Assembly (NCBI GenBank): GCA_038277395.1
Contig: CM076192.1
Coordinates: 48,903,119-48,967,118, forward strand
Length of the DNA: 64,000 nucleotides
Direction of reading: 5' to 3'
DNA from: Dryocosmus kuriphilus
Taxonomy: Eukaryota; Arthropoda; Insecta; Hymenoptera; Cynipidae
Position numbers and translations under genes: made by a program. Below the pieces are notes generated by a model. That model had not been told where the DNA came from. It did not search any database and saw only the letters and a program-made list of their open reading frames with translations. Below, piece by piece: positions 48,010 through 58,100 of this stretch (position 1 is its first letter; each line of letters starts with the position of its first letter).

Positions 48010-48860
48010 ATGTTACAGCTATTTGAAAAACCATTCGATGAATTCAAAACACAGTTAAATGTCAAGTCAGCGATTAAATATAAGGGAAATCATAGCATCT
48101 TCTACACTGCAACAAAGGAGGACTTTGATACAATTGTCACGGGATTAAAGGCATCAAATACTGAATACCATACATACTCGTATACGCATCCCGAACAAGC
48201 AGAACTCAAAATAGTTCTAAAAGGAATACCTCTAAATGTAACGCTAGAAGATGTCAAGGTGAATCTTGAAGCTCAAAATATAGAAGTACTGAAAGTTGAA
48301 CAACTTATGAAGAAAGAAAAAAAATTATTGTTGAAATAAAGGACCGCAAGTATCAAATGTTTGCAGTAAATTTCGAACCAACAATAAAACACCAAGACAT
48401 CAGAAAGGTTCGTGTGGTGTGCTATTTCGTCATAACATGGGAAAAATAGCGAAATTTCAACTCAGTCATCCAGTGCTGCAATTTTCAAGCTTTCGGACAC
48501 GTTGAAAAAAACAGTTTTAACAAGCTAAATGTTTTAAATGTGCGAGCGACCACAGTAGCAAAGAATGCACCAAACCTGAAGAGCGTGATGTAAAGTGTAT
48601 AAACTAAGGTAAAAGTCACTTGGCTAGCTGGAAAGACTGAAATTCACATTAAAATTCAGCAAAGGAGAAATCTAGCAAATACTAGCAAGAATATGTCCCC
48701 GTTGTATAACATACGCGCGCCCCTGACACGAAATTCTGAAAAAAAGCGTCGTCATCGAGATCAACAGCAAAAGAGCCTCGTCAAGCAACATACGCTGAAG
48801 CATTACTTTCTAATGGTAAAAATAAAAATAAGAATGTAAGTGATTCTCATTCAAATAAAC
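48010..48860 (+). pseudogene. Jockey-like LINE ORF1 (gag-type) remnant
   Basis: 48010-48339 encodes an ORF1 segment with KPFDEFKTQLNVKSAIKYKG and AELKIVLKGIPLNVTLEDVK, the domain that precedes zinc knuckles in Jockey-type ORF1 proteins. Downstream, in broken frames, are CCHC-type pieces (CFKCASDHSSKECTKP near 48532-48580, DVKCIN near 48588) and RQATYAEALLSNGKNK near 48780. Stops and frameshifts throughout. LINE ORF1 proteins bind RNA and accompany retrotransposition; this copy is dead. Confidence 0.8.
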
Positions 48861-48861
48861 A

Positions 48862-48975
48862 CAGAAAAACACAAAGTAATCTTTACCTGTATTTTGGAGT
48901 AAAGATTACCTGCAACAAAAATTACCCTATGTGGGTAATCTTTACCCTGACGTCTAGGGTATTCTTCTGTGCACG
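48862..48975. mobile_element. MITE-like segment with CACAGAA ends
   Basis: CACAGAAAAACACAAAG at the left and TATTCTTCTGTGCAC at the right, with GTAATCTTTACC/GGTAAAGATTAC-type internal inverted words. Related words (AGTTACCTGCAACAAAACTT) recur near 49815. Assignment tentative. Confidence 0.4.
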
Positions 48976-50040
48976 TTTCGATAATAAACGTATAATAGGT
49001 GGAAGGAAAATAAAATTCACCACAAATTCTGCAAATGCAGCTGTTTTGCCAAAAAAGTTTGACAGTCCTTAAAAGTTACCACGGTCTTTAAAGTTAAATG
49101 GTAGTCTCTCGGATTTGAGGATGCAAAGTTTCCGACGGAAGATTTCCAACAGAAGGTTATAAACAGAGATGATTAGGTAAAATATTTGACGTCATTTACA
49201 TGGTATTTTATAGTAATTTATTACGTATTCTATACAAAAAACTTTCAAGTAGTAACGAGTGAGACGTTTTCTACGCAAAATATTTAAGTAAAGTCTTTTT
49301 TGTAAGACACCTTGAGTTTTGAGATAATATTTGACTATTTTGGTGTCAAATTGGTATTTTTTCCGCAAATAGTCAGATCTTATTTGGCAATGAGTAGTTG
49401 GACAGTTTTTCGATCGAGTAATATAATGGAGAGGGTCCCATTTCGATGACTATCTTTTATTCATTTTTTAAAGATGGCTAGGTAGATATTAGAGAACATA
49501 AGAATTTTTGAAACCTGACATTTTCCAGAAAATAATGGATTAGTTTATCTCGCATGATCGGAGTTTCGCTTTCAGTAGTTTTTTGGATAGTTTTCCATTC
49601 ACAGAGTACAGTGAAGAGGATCCTATTAAACGCTTGCCTTTTTCGCATTTTTTGCTTGTAAACACTAAGATTTTGGATCACTGCAAGAAACAATTACAGT
49701 TATTCCCAACTCACGGTAATATCTAATTTTCACCCATGCGAACAGGTAAGGAACGACAGCTTACTCCCTACCGAGAGTAATATTTATTTCTTATCTATAC
49801 CAATAGGTAAAGATACAAAGTTACCTGCAACAAAACTTGCTCTTAGTTTTTTCTTTGAAGTGTAATTTGGAGGAATAATTGCGGAGGTCAAACAACTCTT
49901 CAATAATCTAAACATGTATGTATAAGATACTGACTATAATCAAAGGGAGGCATTGAATAAGGTGAAGCATTCTGCTAATGGAATTACAAAAGACGTACTT
50001 TATTGAAGGATTACTTGAATTAATTGAATAATAACCCTTT
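48976..50040. other. No gene seen
   Basis: AT-rich sequence between LINE remains and repeats. Nothing recognised beyond the short repeat words near 49740-49850. Confidence 0.4.
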
Positions 50041-50345
50041 GAAGCACGCATTTTTCTAATGACTGCATAGAGGGTTTTTGGGATCGCTGATTACGAATTC
50101 GGTATCCTTTTTTCAAAATTTAAGATGGCGGACCGAATTTGTAAAATTATACCTAATTGTGATAAAAACTAGTTTATAGGGTTCTCGGGGCGCTGATTAC
50201 AAACCTGTTGCTATATTTGTTAAATTCAAGATGGCGGATCCAATATGACGGGCGCTACTCGCAAAATTAGTCCTGATTGTGATAAAAATTGTTATATAGG
50301 GGTTTTCGGGATCGTTGATTACAAATCTATTGTTAGATTTTTACA
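50041..50345 (+). repeat. Three degenerate ~110-bp direct repeats
   Basis: GGGATCGCTGATTACGAATT, GGGGCGCTGATTACAAACCT and GGGATCGTTGATTACAAATC recur about 104-120 bp apart, each linked with TTCAAGATGGCGGA(T/C)C and TAATTGTGATAAAAA(C/T)T. Non-coding dispersed repeat type. Confidence 0.7.
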
Positions 50346-50472
50346 TTCTCATCAGAGAAGGTATTAGATTTATGTAAAATTTGACTTTCGCGGATTTCAT
50401 GAAATCTCCACGTTTTGAGACCTCCTGAATACGAAAAAAAACGGTTTTTACGACGATGTCTGTCTGTCTGTT

Positions 50473-50510
<38 letters not shown>

Positions 50511-50530
50511 TATCGTTGGAGAGCATATGG
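50339..50530 (+). repeat. Dispersed repeat with (GTC)n, left inverted copy
   Basis: TTTTACATTCTCATCAGAGA, then TTGACTTTCGCGGATTTCAT, then TGTCTGTCTG and about 14 GTC triplets. It is the reverse complement of 52540-52737. Any translation of the triplet tract (poly-Asp or poly-Arg) is an artefact. Confidence 0.8.
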
Positions 50531-51333
50531 AGAAAACCCATTTCGTTCGCTGCATCCACAAGCTAGACCTCTTTTTGAACGTTTTTTCATCTCATGCAGC
50601 ACTCGCGTAAACTCATTAATCTACGAAAGAATTATTCATATATATATCAAGAATTATTAATTTTAATCAATTTTCAAATACAGCACTACAAACAGTGTCC
50701 CTTACTTCAGATTTCGAGACTTTAAACAGCGCAATAGCTGCTTCCAGTCACGAAATAAAGGTCTTCCACAAAAATGCTAATTAAAAGAATGTTTTAGAAC
50801 ATTTTCAAGTTTCGAAACTTCCACTAGGTTCAGTAGATCTTGCATAACAAGCGTGATTTTTCTTAGAAATGGATCACTATAATTGCAGCCGTGAGAAGAG
50901 GTAAATGGACTCCACGGCCTCGTTTTTCGTCGTATTTCATTCAAAAACAGGAAACCAAAATGTTTGCCAACGTGTAGTAAAATACCGCCTGATGCAGCAG
51001 ACTTCATAGATTCAAGTCGTGTTTTCCAAAATTCACTAACCTTTTTTTCTGCTGAGCTACAGCCTTTCAAACCTCATGAGTCAGGATTTTTTGTAGCGAT
51101 AATAGGTGAATATTATGTTCCTTGAATGTTTAGAAGCAATTGCTATTCTATTGTATTCAAAACTGAGTCTGATTAAGTTATGCTGGTCTCTAAAATTTAA
51201 CAGATCATCAATTTAATCAAATAATAATTAGCTCCCACAGTAAGGTAATAATTATATGGGACATAAATCGTAGACCTACTGCATGGATTTTCTTTACGAA
51301 TAACAAAAATGATTTAAAAAATACTGCAGCTAT

Positions 51334-51478
51334 GTTCTACAAAAGAATGTGACTATACATGCGCCAACTGTGCCTACTCACTACCCAAAAGTAGGCCGAC
51401 CTAGTACACTTGATCTATTTATACTTAAAAATATAGATGGTTATACAGAACCAAGGGCTCTGAGTATACTAAGCTCAT
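51334..51478 (+). pseudogene. LINE ORF2 endonuclease fragment
   Basis: The frame encodes QKNVTIHAPTVPTHYPKVGR and PSTLDLFILKNIDG...PRALSILSS, the C-terminal part of the APE-type endonuclease of Jockey-like LINEs, where TYYP...GRPSTLDL and a final L(S)SDH motif are usual; here the sequence breaks just after LSS. Fits between the ORF1 remnant upstream and the ORF2 fragment at 53080. Confidence 0.6.
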
Positions 51479-51534
51479 ACACAATTCAATCAGCATAAAA
51501 AATCAACATAAACATATTCAAGAAAAATCTGCCC

Positions 51535-51750
51535 GCGGCGCGGGCACATTCTCGTCGCGCGCTACGCGCGCCGCGCTTCGCGCTCGATAGATTATTCACC
51601 TCGCGCTACGCGCTCGGTGTTTATAGATCGTATAAACCTTTAAATTAGAAATTACAAAAGAAATTATTTTACTTAAGGCTCTATCGCCCTTAAGGAATAC
51701 ATTCTCATCATGACACTCGCGCTTCGCGCTCGATAATTACGTTTCTTTAA
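51535..51750. repeat. CG-rich palindromic words (CGCGCTTCGCGCTCG)
   Basis: GCGCGCTACGCGCGCCGCGC, CGCGCTTCGCGCTCGAT and CGCGCTACGCGCTCG lie within 80 bases (51550-51615), and CGCGCTTCGCGCTCGAT returns at 51717. Each is able to fold on itself. They stand out in AT-rich DNA; no role can be assigned. Confidence 0.6.
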
Positions 51751-51829
51751 AACACATTATAGATTGGTAAAGCTCTTTTTGATTTTCCAAATTTTTACAA
51801 TACAGGATTTCGATTCTTAAAAGTAAAAC

Positions 51830-52420
51830 GATGAGTCTTATAAATAAATTTTGTAGCTATTTCCAAGGTGAACAATTCTGCTTGTTAATATTTTCTCATA
51901 TCTTGCACAGTTTTGCTGAAAAGTGGTTTTCTTTATATTTCATAACATATTTCACGAATAACTCAAAAACTACGCGTCTGATCAAAAAAATGATAGAAAG
52001 AAAATTTGCAGACAATTTGGAGACGAACAACTTTGTTTATTATTATTTTTCCGTATCTTCCATAGTTTGGCGGAAAATTTGAAATCTTTCATTTTTAATA
52101 ACGTTTTATCGATTAAAACAAAAACCGTGCATTTTATGAAAAAATAGTTAAAACAAAATTTGTAGATCTTTTTAAATTGAACAACTTTGTTTTTTACCAT
52201 TTTTTGGTATCTTGAATATTTTGGCGGGAAACTACAGTTTTTAAATTTTAATAGCGTTTTCTTGATTAAAACAAAAACCGTTCATTTTATCAAAAAACGG
52301 TTAAGACAAAATTTGTAGATTTTTTTGAGATGAACAATTTTACTTTCTTACGTTTTTTTTGTATCTCTGATAGTTTAGCCGGAAAATGGATTTTTTGATT
52401 TTGTGAAAACCGTTTTTGAT
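51830..52420 (+). repeat. Four degenerate ~150-bp direct repeats
   Basis: AAAATTTGTAGATCTTTTT-, GAACAACTTTGTTT- and GATTAAAACAAAAACCGTTC-like words recur at about 150-bp spacing (for example GATTAAAACAAAAACCGT near 52111 and 52263). Non-coding; adjoins the dispersed repeat at 52540. Confidence 0.65.
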
Positions 52421-52539
52421 GGATAAAACCATAACCGTTGGCCAAAAACCGCTGGTTAACGAACTCGTCCTTTCTTTTTGGACCTTAAAGAAGTGTGCCA
52501 AAGCGCAATCCAATCCGATTAGTCCTTCGAAAGTTATCG

Positions 52540-52548
52540 TGGAAACAG

Positions 52549-52580
<32 letters not shown>

Positions 52581-52737
52581 AACGACGACAACGCCAACAG
52601 ACAGACAGACACGGTCGTAAAAACCATTTTTTCGGATTCAGGAGGTCTTAAAACGTGGAGATTTCATGAAATCCGCGAAAGTCAAATTTTGCATAAATCT
52701 AATACCTTCTCTGATGAGAATGTAAAAATTCCAGGAT
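52540..52737 (-). repeat. Dispersed repeat with (GAC)n, right inverted copy
   Basis: GACAACGACAACGACAAC tract, CAGACAGACAGACACGGTCG, CGTGGAGATTTCATGAAATC and CTAATACCTTCTCTGATGAG mirror 50339-50530. Either the two are TIR arms of one 2.4-kb element or two independent insertions in opposite orientation; the LINE fragment between them favours the second. Confidence 0.8.
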
Positions 52738-53079
52738 AATCGTCAATATGAAAAATGCAGACTGGAAAAAATTTCAAAAATTTATACATAATAAGCTGTC
52801 TTATGCATGTAATTATAATATAATTATATATAATTATCTATCATATAGAAAGAACTACCCACATTGATAAAGGGATACGTAACTTAACTCAAATAATAAA
52901 AAAAAACTATAACAAATTATATACCAAATAAAAAGGTAGTAAATTACAAGTTCGAGTTACCAAATTGGTACAAATTAAATTGTTTGAATGGACCAACTCT
53001 GGTGAGTGGAATCACAAAATTAGCAGACCGAGCCAGATAACTCGATTTGTAAATTAAAAAATATTTTACCCAAAGATGC

Positions 53080-53357
53080 TCCAGAAATTCCAACTTTACT
53101 ATATAATAAAAAATATGTTTACGATACTGAAGAAAAAGTAAATGTGCGTGCAGATCACTCAGAAAATGTGCATAAGCAAAATGAAAAACTAGGATCAATG
53201 CAGTTTGGTTGGCAAAGCCAAATGAGGTATGTACATGTAATATGAATATAAAGTCGTTCGTTCCTTTAGAGTTTAGACACAATAAAGCTCCTGGTGATGA
53301 TGAAATAACATACTACATACTAAAGAGATTTCCAACCCTACTGAAAATTCCTACATA
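53080..53357 (+). pseudogene. LINE ORF2 fragment (region before and start of reverse transcriptase)
   Basis: IPTLLYNKKYVYDTEEKVNV and RADHSENVHKQNEKLGSM match the linker of Jockey-like ORF2 proteins; after a shift, FVPLEFRHNKAPGDDEITYY and ILKRFPT match the first reverse-transcriptase motif (KAPGPDGI-type). The rest of the RT is missing; sequence passes into a palindromic minisatellite. Confidence 0.75.
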
Positions 53358-53700
53358 GGTTCCTATATAGGATCCTAAATAGGATCCTATATAGGATCCT
53401 ATATAGGATCCTATATAGGAACCTATATGTTTCACCTATAGGTGCCACCTATAGGAAATGACGTAGGATCCTATATAGGATCCTATATAGGTTCTTATGA
53501 CTTTCCCTACGTAAAATCCCATGACTTTCCCTACGTAAAATCCCATGACTTTGCCTACTTAAATTCCTATGACTTTTCCTTCACAAAATCCTACATTCGT
53601 ACCTATGAATTCTACCTACGTTAAGACCTATGAACTTCACCTACGTGAAAGCCTATCTTTTTACCTTTAAGCTGCACCTACGAGAAATCCTATAACTTTG
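53355..53700. repeat. Palindromic minisatellite (TATAGGATCC)n and 24-bp repeats
   Basis: CCTATATAGGATCCTATATA and variants repeat every 14 bases from 53360 to 53500, each unit self-complementary. They pass into ~24-bp repeats of CCTACGTAAAATCCCATGAC type up to about 53700. A 60-codon frame across it encodes only a repeated Tyr/Ser/Asp peptide. Confidence 0.8.
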
Positions 53701-54024
53701 TACCTGTACGCTAAACTTTCGTTTATACTTATAAACTGCCCCTAAGTTATATCTAAGAATAATTAGAGTAAAACACCGACGAAAAATCCTGGACGTTTGT
53801 GACTGCTAGTTGGCACCTGTGAAAAAATTCGCTTGCGAAAAGTAGTTAAAATTCATCAATTTTTAACAAATTAAAATTATAATAATAAAAATAATTATTA
53901 TTAGGGTGTTACGCTTATTATATTAATTATGAGTACAAAAAGGCACTGAAGTAACGTTTTAAAACCTAAAGTAAATTATTATTTAATTAAAGCATTTATT
54001 ATAAAAACAATTTGCCATCACATT

Positions 54025-54135
54025 TTATACTCAAGTACTGTGAGTCAAACAAAACCGCCAATGGACGAACCAATGGACGAACAATATTAAAAGTACAAAA
54101 GTTTTGAATTACCTTAAGTAATTTACAATGACCAG
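54025..54135 (-). pseudogene. Fragment of a second CACTA-type transposase copy
   Basis: Minus strand reads ESGHCKLLKVIQNFCT and VLFDSQYL, which align with ESGNCELLKVI, QNFCTQLG and KLSDSRYFG near the C-terminus of the transposase at 55196-57358, with the region in between deleted. A decayed, internally deleted relic lying just downstream of the intact gene. Confidence 0.6.
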
Positions 54136-54222
54136 ATTCTAATCGTATCATAAATAATTTCATAAGTACAACGTATTATTTATATCGCCTTATTACTTTT
54201 GAAGTTTCTTTAATCATATTAA

Positions 54223-54879
54223 GAGGTTACATGCGTTTCATAGGTTAAAAAAGCATATTTTTTCTATTTTTTCATTAAATGTAATACATTATTTTATTCC
54301 AAATTTTAAGCATATAAAAGAGCAACATATAAACAATATTTTATAAAAATTGTATTCAAAAATTTAGAAAATTCAGCGGTTGTAGACAGGACAGGACAGC
54401 GGTGGACAGGATAACTTATGAATGCTTTATATGAAATTAAAAAACCAAATTTTGTCTGTGAGTAGATAAAGTATAGCTCCTGATAAAAAAATGAAAATTT
54501 GAATTTTCGGCTGATTTTTGTGCAAAAAAGTAAAATTTTTGGTACAATTTATATTACGTAGAGCCTTGTAAACAAACTTGTAATCGAAAAAAAATCCTTT
54601 GTTCAAGCATCAGCTATACTCATGTACAAACAGAAAAAATTTGGTTTTTCATTTCAGATACAGCTATTATGAGTTACCTGTCCACCGCGAGGACACTTAT
54701 GTTTGAGGTGTTTTCGGAAACCAGATTCCACCAGCTAATTTTTTTGATGCAAATTTTATAAAATATTTTTTAAATGTTGCTCTTTTATATGCCTAAAATT
54801 TTGAATAAAATTATGCAACTATTATATTTAAAAAATATAAAATATAGATTTTAAAAAGATTTTAAACCTATGTAACCCC
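54223..54879. mobile_element. TTAA-flanked hairpin element (657 bp)
   Basis: TTAA at 54219-54222 and 54880-54883. Ends GAGGTTACAT and ATGTAACCCC are inverted, and inverted similarity extends through GCATATAAAAGAGCAACAT/ATGTTGCTCTTTTATATGC to GCGGTGGACAGG/CCTGTCCACCGC in the centre. Piggybac-type target; no transposase. Not related in sequence to the TTAA elements at 15-21 kb. Confidence 0.75.
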
Positions 54880-55158
54880 TTAAATATAACTTCGTTATAT
54901 ATATTTATTGTAATATAAAATATGTTGAAAATCATAACGTAAGTAAAGCAAATCTGAGGATTGTACATTGCAAAATTTGCGAAGTTCTAGAGCTAAATAA
55001 CATAAAATAGGCACTCTTTGTGCACAGAAACACAATTCAGAAATACAGAAACATTCTTCGTACGCAGGGCGAAGAAATTAGTCTTCCGAATCACTGCTTT
55101 CATCTGCAAAAGAAAGACAACATTTTTAAAAATTATGTTTTGAGATAATCATAATATT

Positions 55159-55164
55159 TTTATT
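55159..55164 (-). promoter_or_regulatory. Poly(A) signal AATAAA of the transposase gene
   Basis: AATAAA on the minus strand about 35 bases after the stop codon at 55196; supports the gene ending there. Confidence 0.45.
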
Positions 55165-55195
55165 TATCAGATAATAGTAAGCTCGATTCATATCT

Positions 55196-58100
55196 TTATA
55201 TAATAATATCACAAATTATGGAAGGGTATAAAGTGGGTCGTGTTTGCAATACCTGACATATAACAAACTCCTTCTCAAATTCTCTATCAACAATAAATTC
55301 AATTATTTTAACGTAAGAACCATTGATAAATACAGCGTATGCGTTATCTGAGCGATTATTTTCTTTTAGTGAAGATACATACAAACATCCATCCTTAACC
55401 ATTTTTTTATAGGATCGTGCCTGATGTGAGAGATTTAACTTATGAATCCACAGAGCTTTTACATTTAATGAAGTCCCGAAGTACCGTGAGTCAGACAATT
55501 TCGTTGTCTGTTTAATCATGGACGAACCTAATTGAGTACAAAAATTCTGAACACCAGAAGACGCGAGTGGAAAAATCCTTTGTTTGAGTATATTGTAACT
55601 ATACTGAAGATTTATATGACGGCAAACTTGGTGATGCACACCTTTTGCAGCGTGAATGACCTTGAGTAATTCACAATTACCAGATTCAAATCCAAATGCT
55701 GAATGTGCGAAAAGTGGACCCCAATTTAATACGCTTTTTGCTAAGTGTAATAGAATGTGCACATTATACGTCATTGCAACTTTAGAATATAACTTTTCTG
55801 TTCCAATGGCAAATTGGTGCAATAAAATATCAGCCCGATCAAGTTCAGCAGTAGAAATTTCAGACTGCAAAAGTATATGCAAAGCTTCAACGAGCATGAT
55901 CCAGTGCGTGACGTATTTTTTGTCAACGGAAAAGTTAAGCATAACTGTACTATAATAAAGGATCCAATTTTCCCATTCACGAGCCTTCCAAAATTCTTTA
56001 TCTTTAAGCGAACGCGTAAGTCTACCAACTTGATGTGGAGCTTTGATAGATTCCAGAGTACTATTAATTTCAATAATTTTTTCTTTTGAAACAAAACAAG
56101 CTGATTCTTTATTGCTACCAAACCACACATTGGCCAATTGCTTACCCACACCTGATATAATGTGCATATGGTCAGGGACAAAGCCTTCGATAATATTAAA
56201 CTTTTTTAAGTTGATCAACTGTGAAGGAGTTTTGAAACCAAAACATGGGACTTTTTCGGTCCCTTGTTCCATATGCAAAAAAGAATCATTTTCATTGCGT
56301 CTAGGCACCATCGTATCAGACAGAGGATATTTGTGACTCCCCGAATTAGGTTTATTTTCGTTTCTAACCCATTCCCCAGGATGCAGACACCAGTTGCAAC
56401 CGTAACGACCATTAAATTGCGTAAGACCCTGCATAGGTGCTCTTGCTACGGAATCTACGCAGCAGACCAAACAAAAAACTTTAATCTTTTGTTCTTCACT
56501 GTTTATATTAACTTTAATTCCGTCTTCTGCTAGTTTGTTCATGTCTTCAACGAAAGGTTTAAGAAACACGTTCATGTTCGGTTTATTTTTTCCAAACCAT
56601 AAACCAACAACGATTAATTCACTTGTACGAAGTGAAATTGGTAACTCGTTAATCATAAGATAAATGGGCCAAATCGAATACGAAGAACTCTCAAACAAAG
56701 GGGCTCCATCCGTGTTAAAAGTAACTGATATATAACTTTTTCTAGTCGCAGGATCTAAACTATTCACGAATTGCCGATATAGTTTGCCGTCATATATATC
56801 TCTAAGAACATTATCCCCGCTTCCTCTATAATTCATCATGCGATTATAGTAATCACTGTTCGCTTCTAAAAAATCTTTAATTTGATGTGACGGATCAAGT
56901 GTTACAAAAAAGTCTTTGTATAAATCATTTGTAACCTTAATATCAACATTACATAATGAACAATATTTCATTGAAGCAGAACGTTCAAAAATACCTAAAC
57001 TAAAACCACATTCTGTACATAAACCGTGAAATTGTACGGAATTCGAAGGGTTAAACAGTTTGTCGATTAAAAATCTGGACTCCGGAAAAATAGGCCTTGC
57101 AAAAATACAGTTTATCAATACAAATAATCTGTAAACCGCAGAAAAAGAAAGCGAGCATACCAATGCATATTTGATAAGCATTAGTAGGAGTTCTCCGGTA
57201 TTAACTTTGAGTGGAACATCTATGATACTGGAAATCTCTTCTTTTTTCAGGAACTCGTGTAACCATCTGAAATGCGTATCTTCCAATTCTTTTCCTTCCT
57301 CGTTATTAGCAGGCTTATTATCGCTATCAGAAATGGAATCTACATCCAAGTGTCCAATCTTTAAAAAAATTATAGAGAGTTGGGTCAGTCCATGGATAAA
57401 GAGCACATAAGGGTATTCCTTTTTTTATTTAAAAAAATCGAAAATTATCCAAAAAACCATTTTTAAGACAGTAATAAAGGCAACATCGATATTTGCAACG
57501 TGATAAAAATATATCTCTAACCCTAGTGAAAAAATGTACGTGGTAAAGCGAAACTTGGAAATGTGAACCCAGAATATTTTCCACCTGACAATTCACGTGG
57601 GATTATATGTGCAAATCTACGAGCAAAATGGGACTTGAAAATGCGAGCCCAGACAAGTTTCCTCAAAAAATCCTCGTGTAAATCCACGTGGATTTTCCAA
57701 CATTGACATCTGAAAATACACGGGAAAAACCACGTGATTTTTTTCAGTAGGGTACGAATAAATATTGACATAGAAAAATGGAAAAGAATTTCTCATATAC
57801 ACTATCAGTATGTTGAATAATATTAGCACCGTCGTCGTGCCCCTGCAACTCTCGAAATATGTTTGTGCCTCATAAGTAAACAATAATTTGTTTTACAAGA
57901 CGGAAATTTAAATAAACAAGATTTAGAAATATCTAAATTTAAAAACCTTTTTAACGTCCGACATAAAATTGAAATTCAACGTTGGTAAAGAAAAAAAGAA
58001 AGAAAAGAAAAAAGAAAAGAACTTTTTGGTTTCACATCTTTTACCAAAGTTAAATTTCAAGACAGAAATTATTAACGATCTAAAAGTGATAAAATGTTGA

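Noticed and set aside
50341..50660. Poly-Asp and poly-Arg frames
   Set aside because: Translation of a GTC/GAC triplet repeat in a dispersed repeat.
50339..52737. A single 2.4-kb TIR transposon bounded by the (GTC)n repeats
   Set aside because: The inner sides of the two copies differ and a LINE endonuclease fragment that fits a larger LINE order lies between them; two separate inverted insertions are more likely, though not proven.
55025..55112. Extra last exon of the transposase gene (acceptor TTTCTTTTGCAG, then acidic DESSDSED or a longer frame)
   Set aside because: The acceptor is good, but the large exon already has a stop followed by a poly(A) signal at 55159 and no convincing donor; left as an alternative splice possibility.
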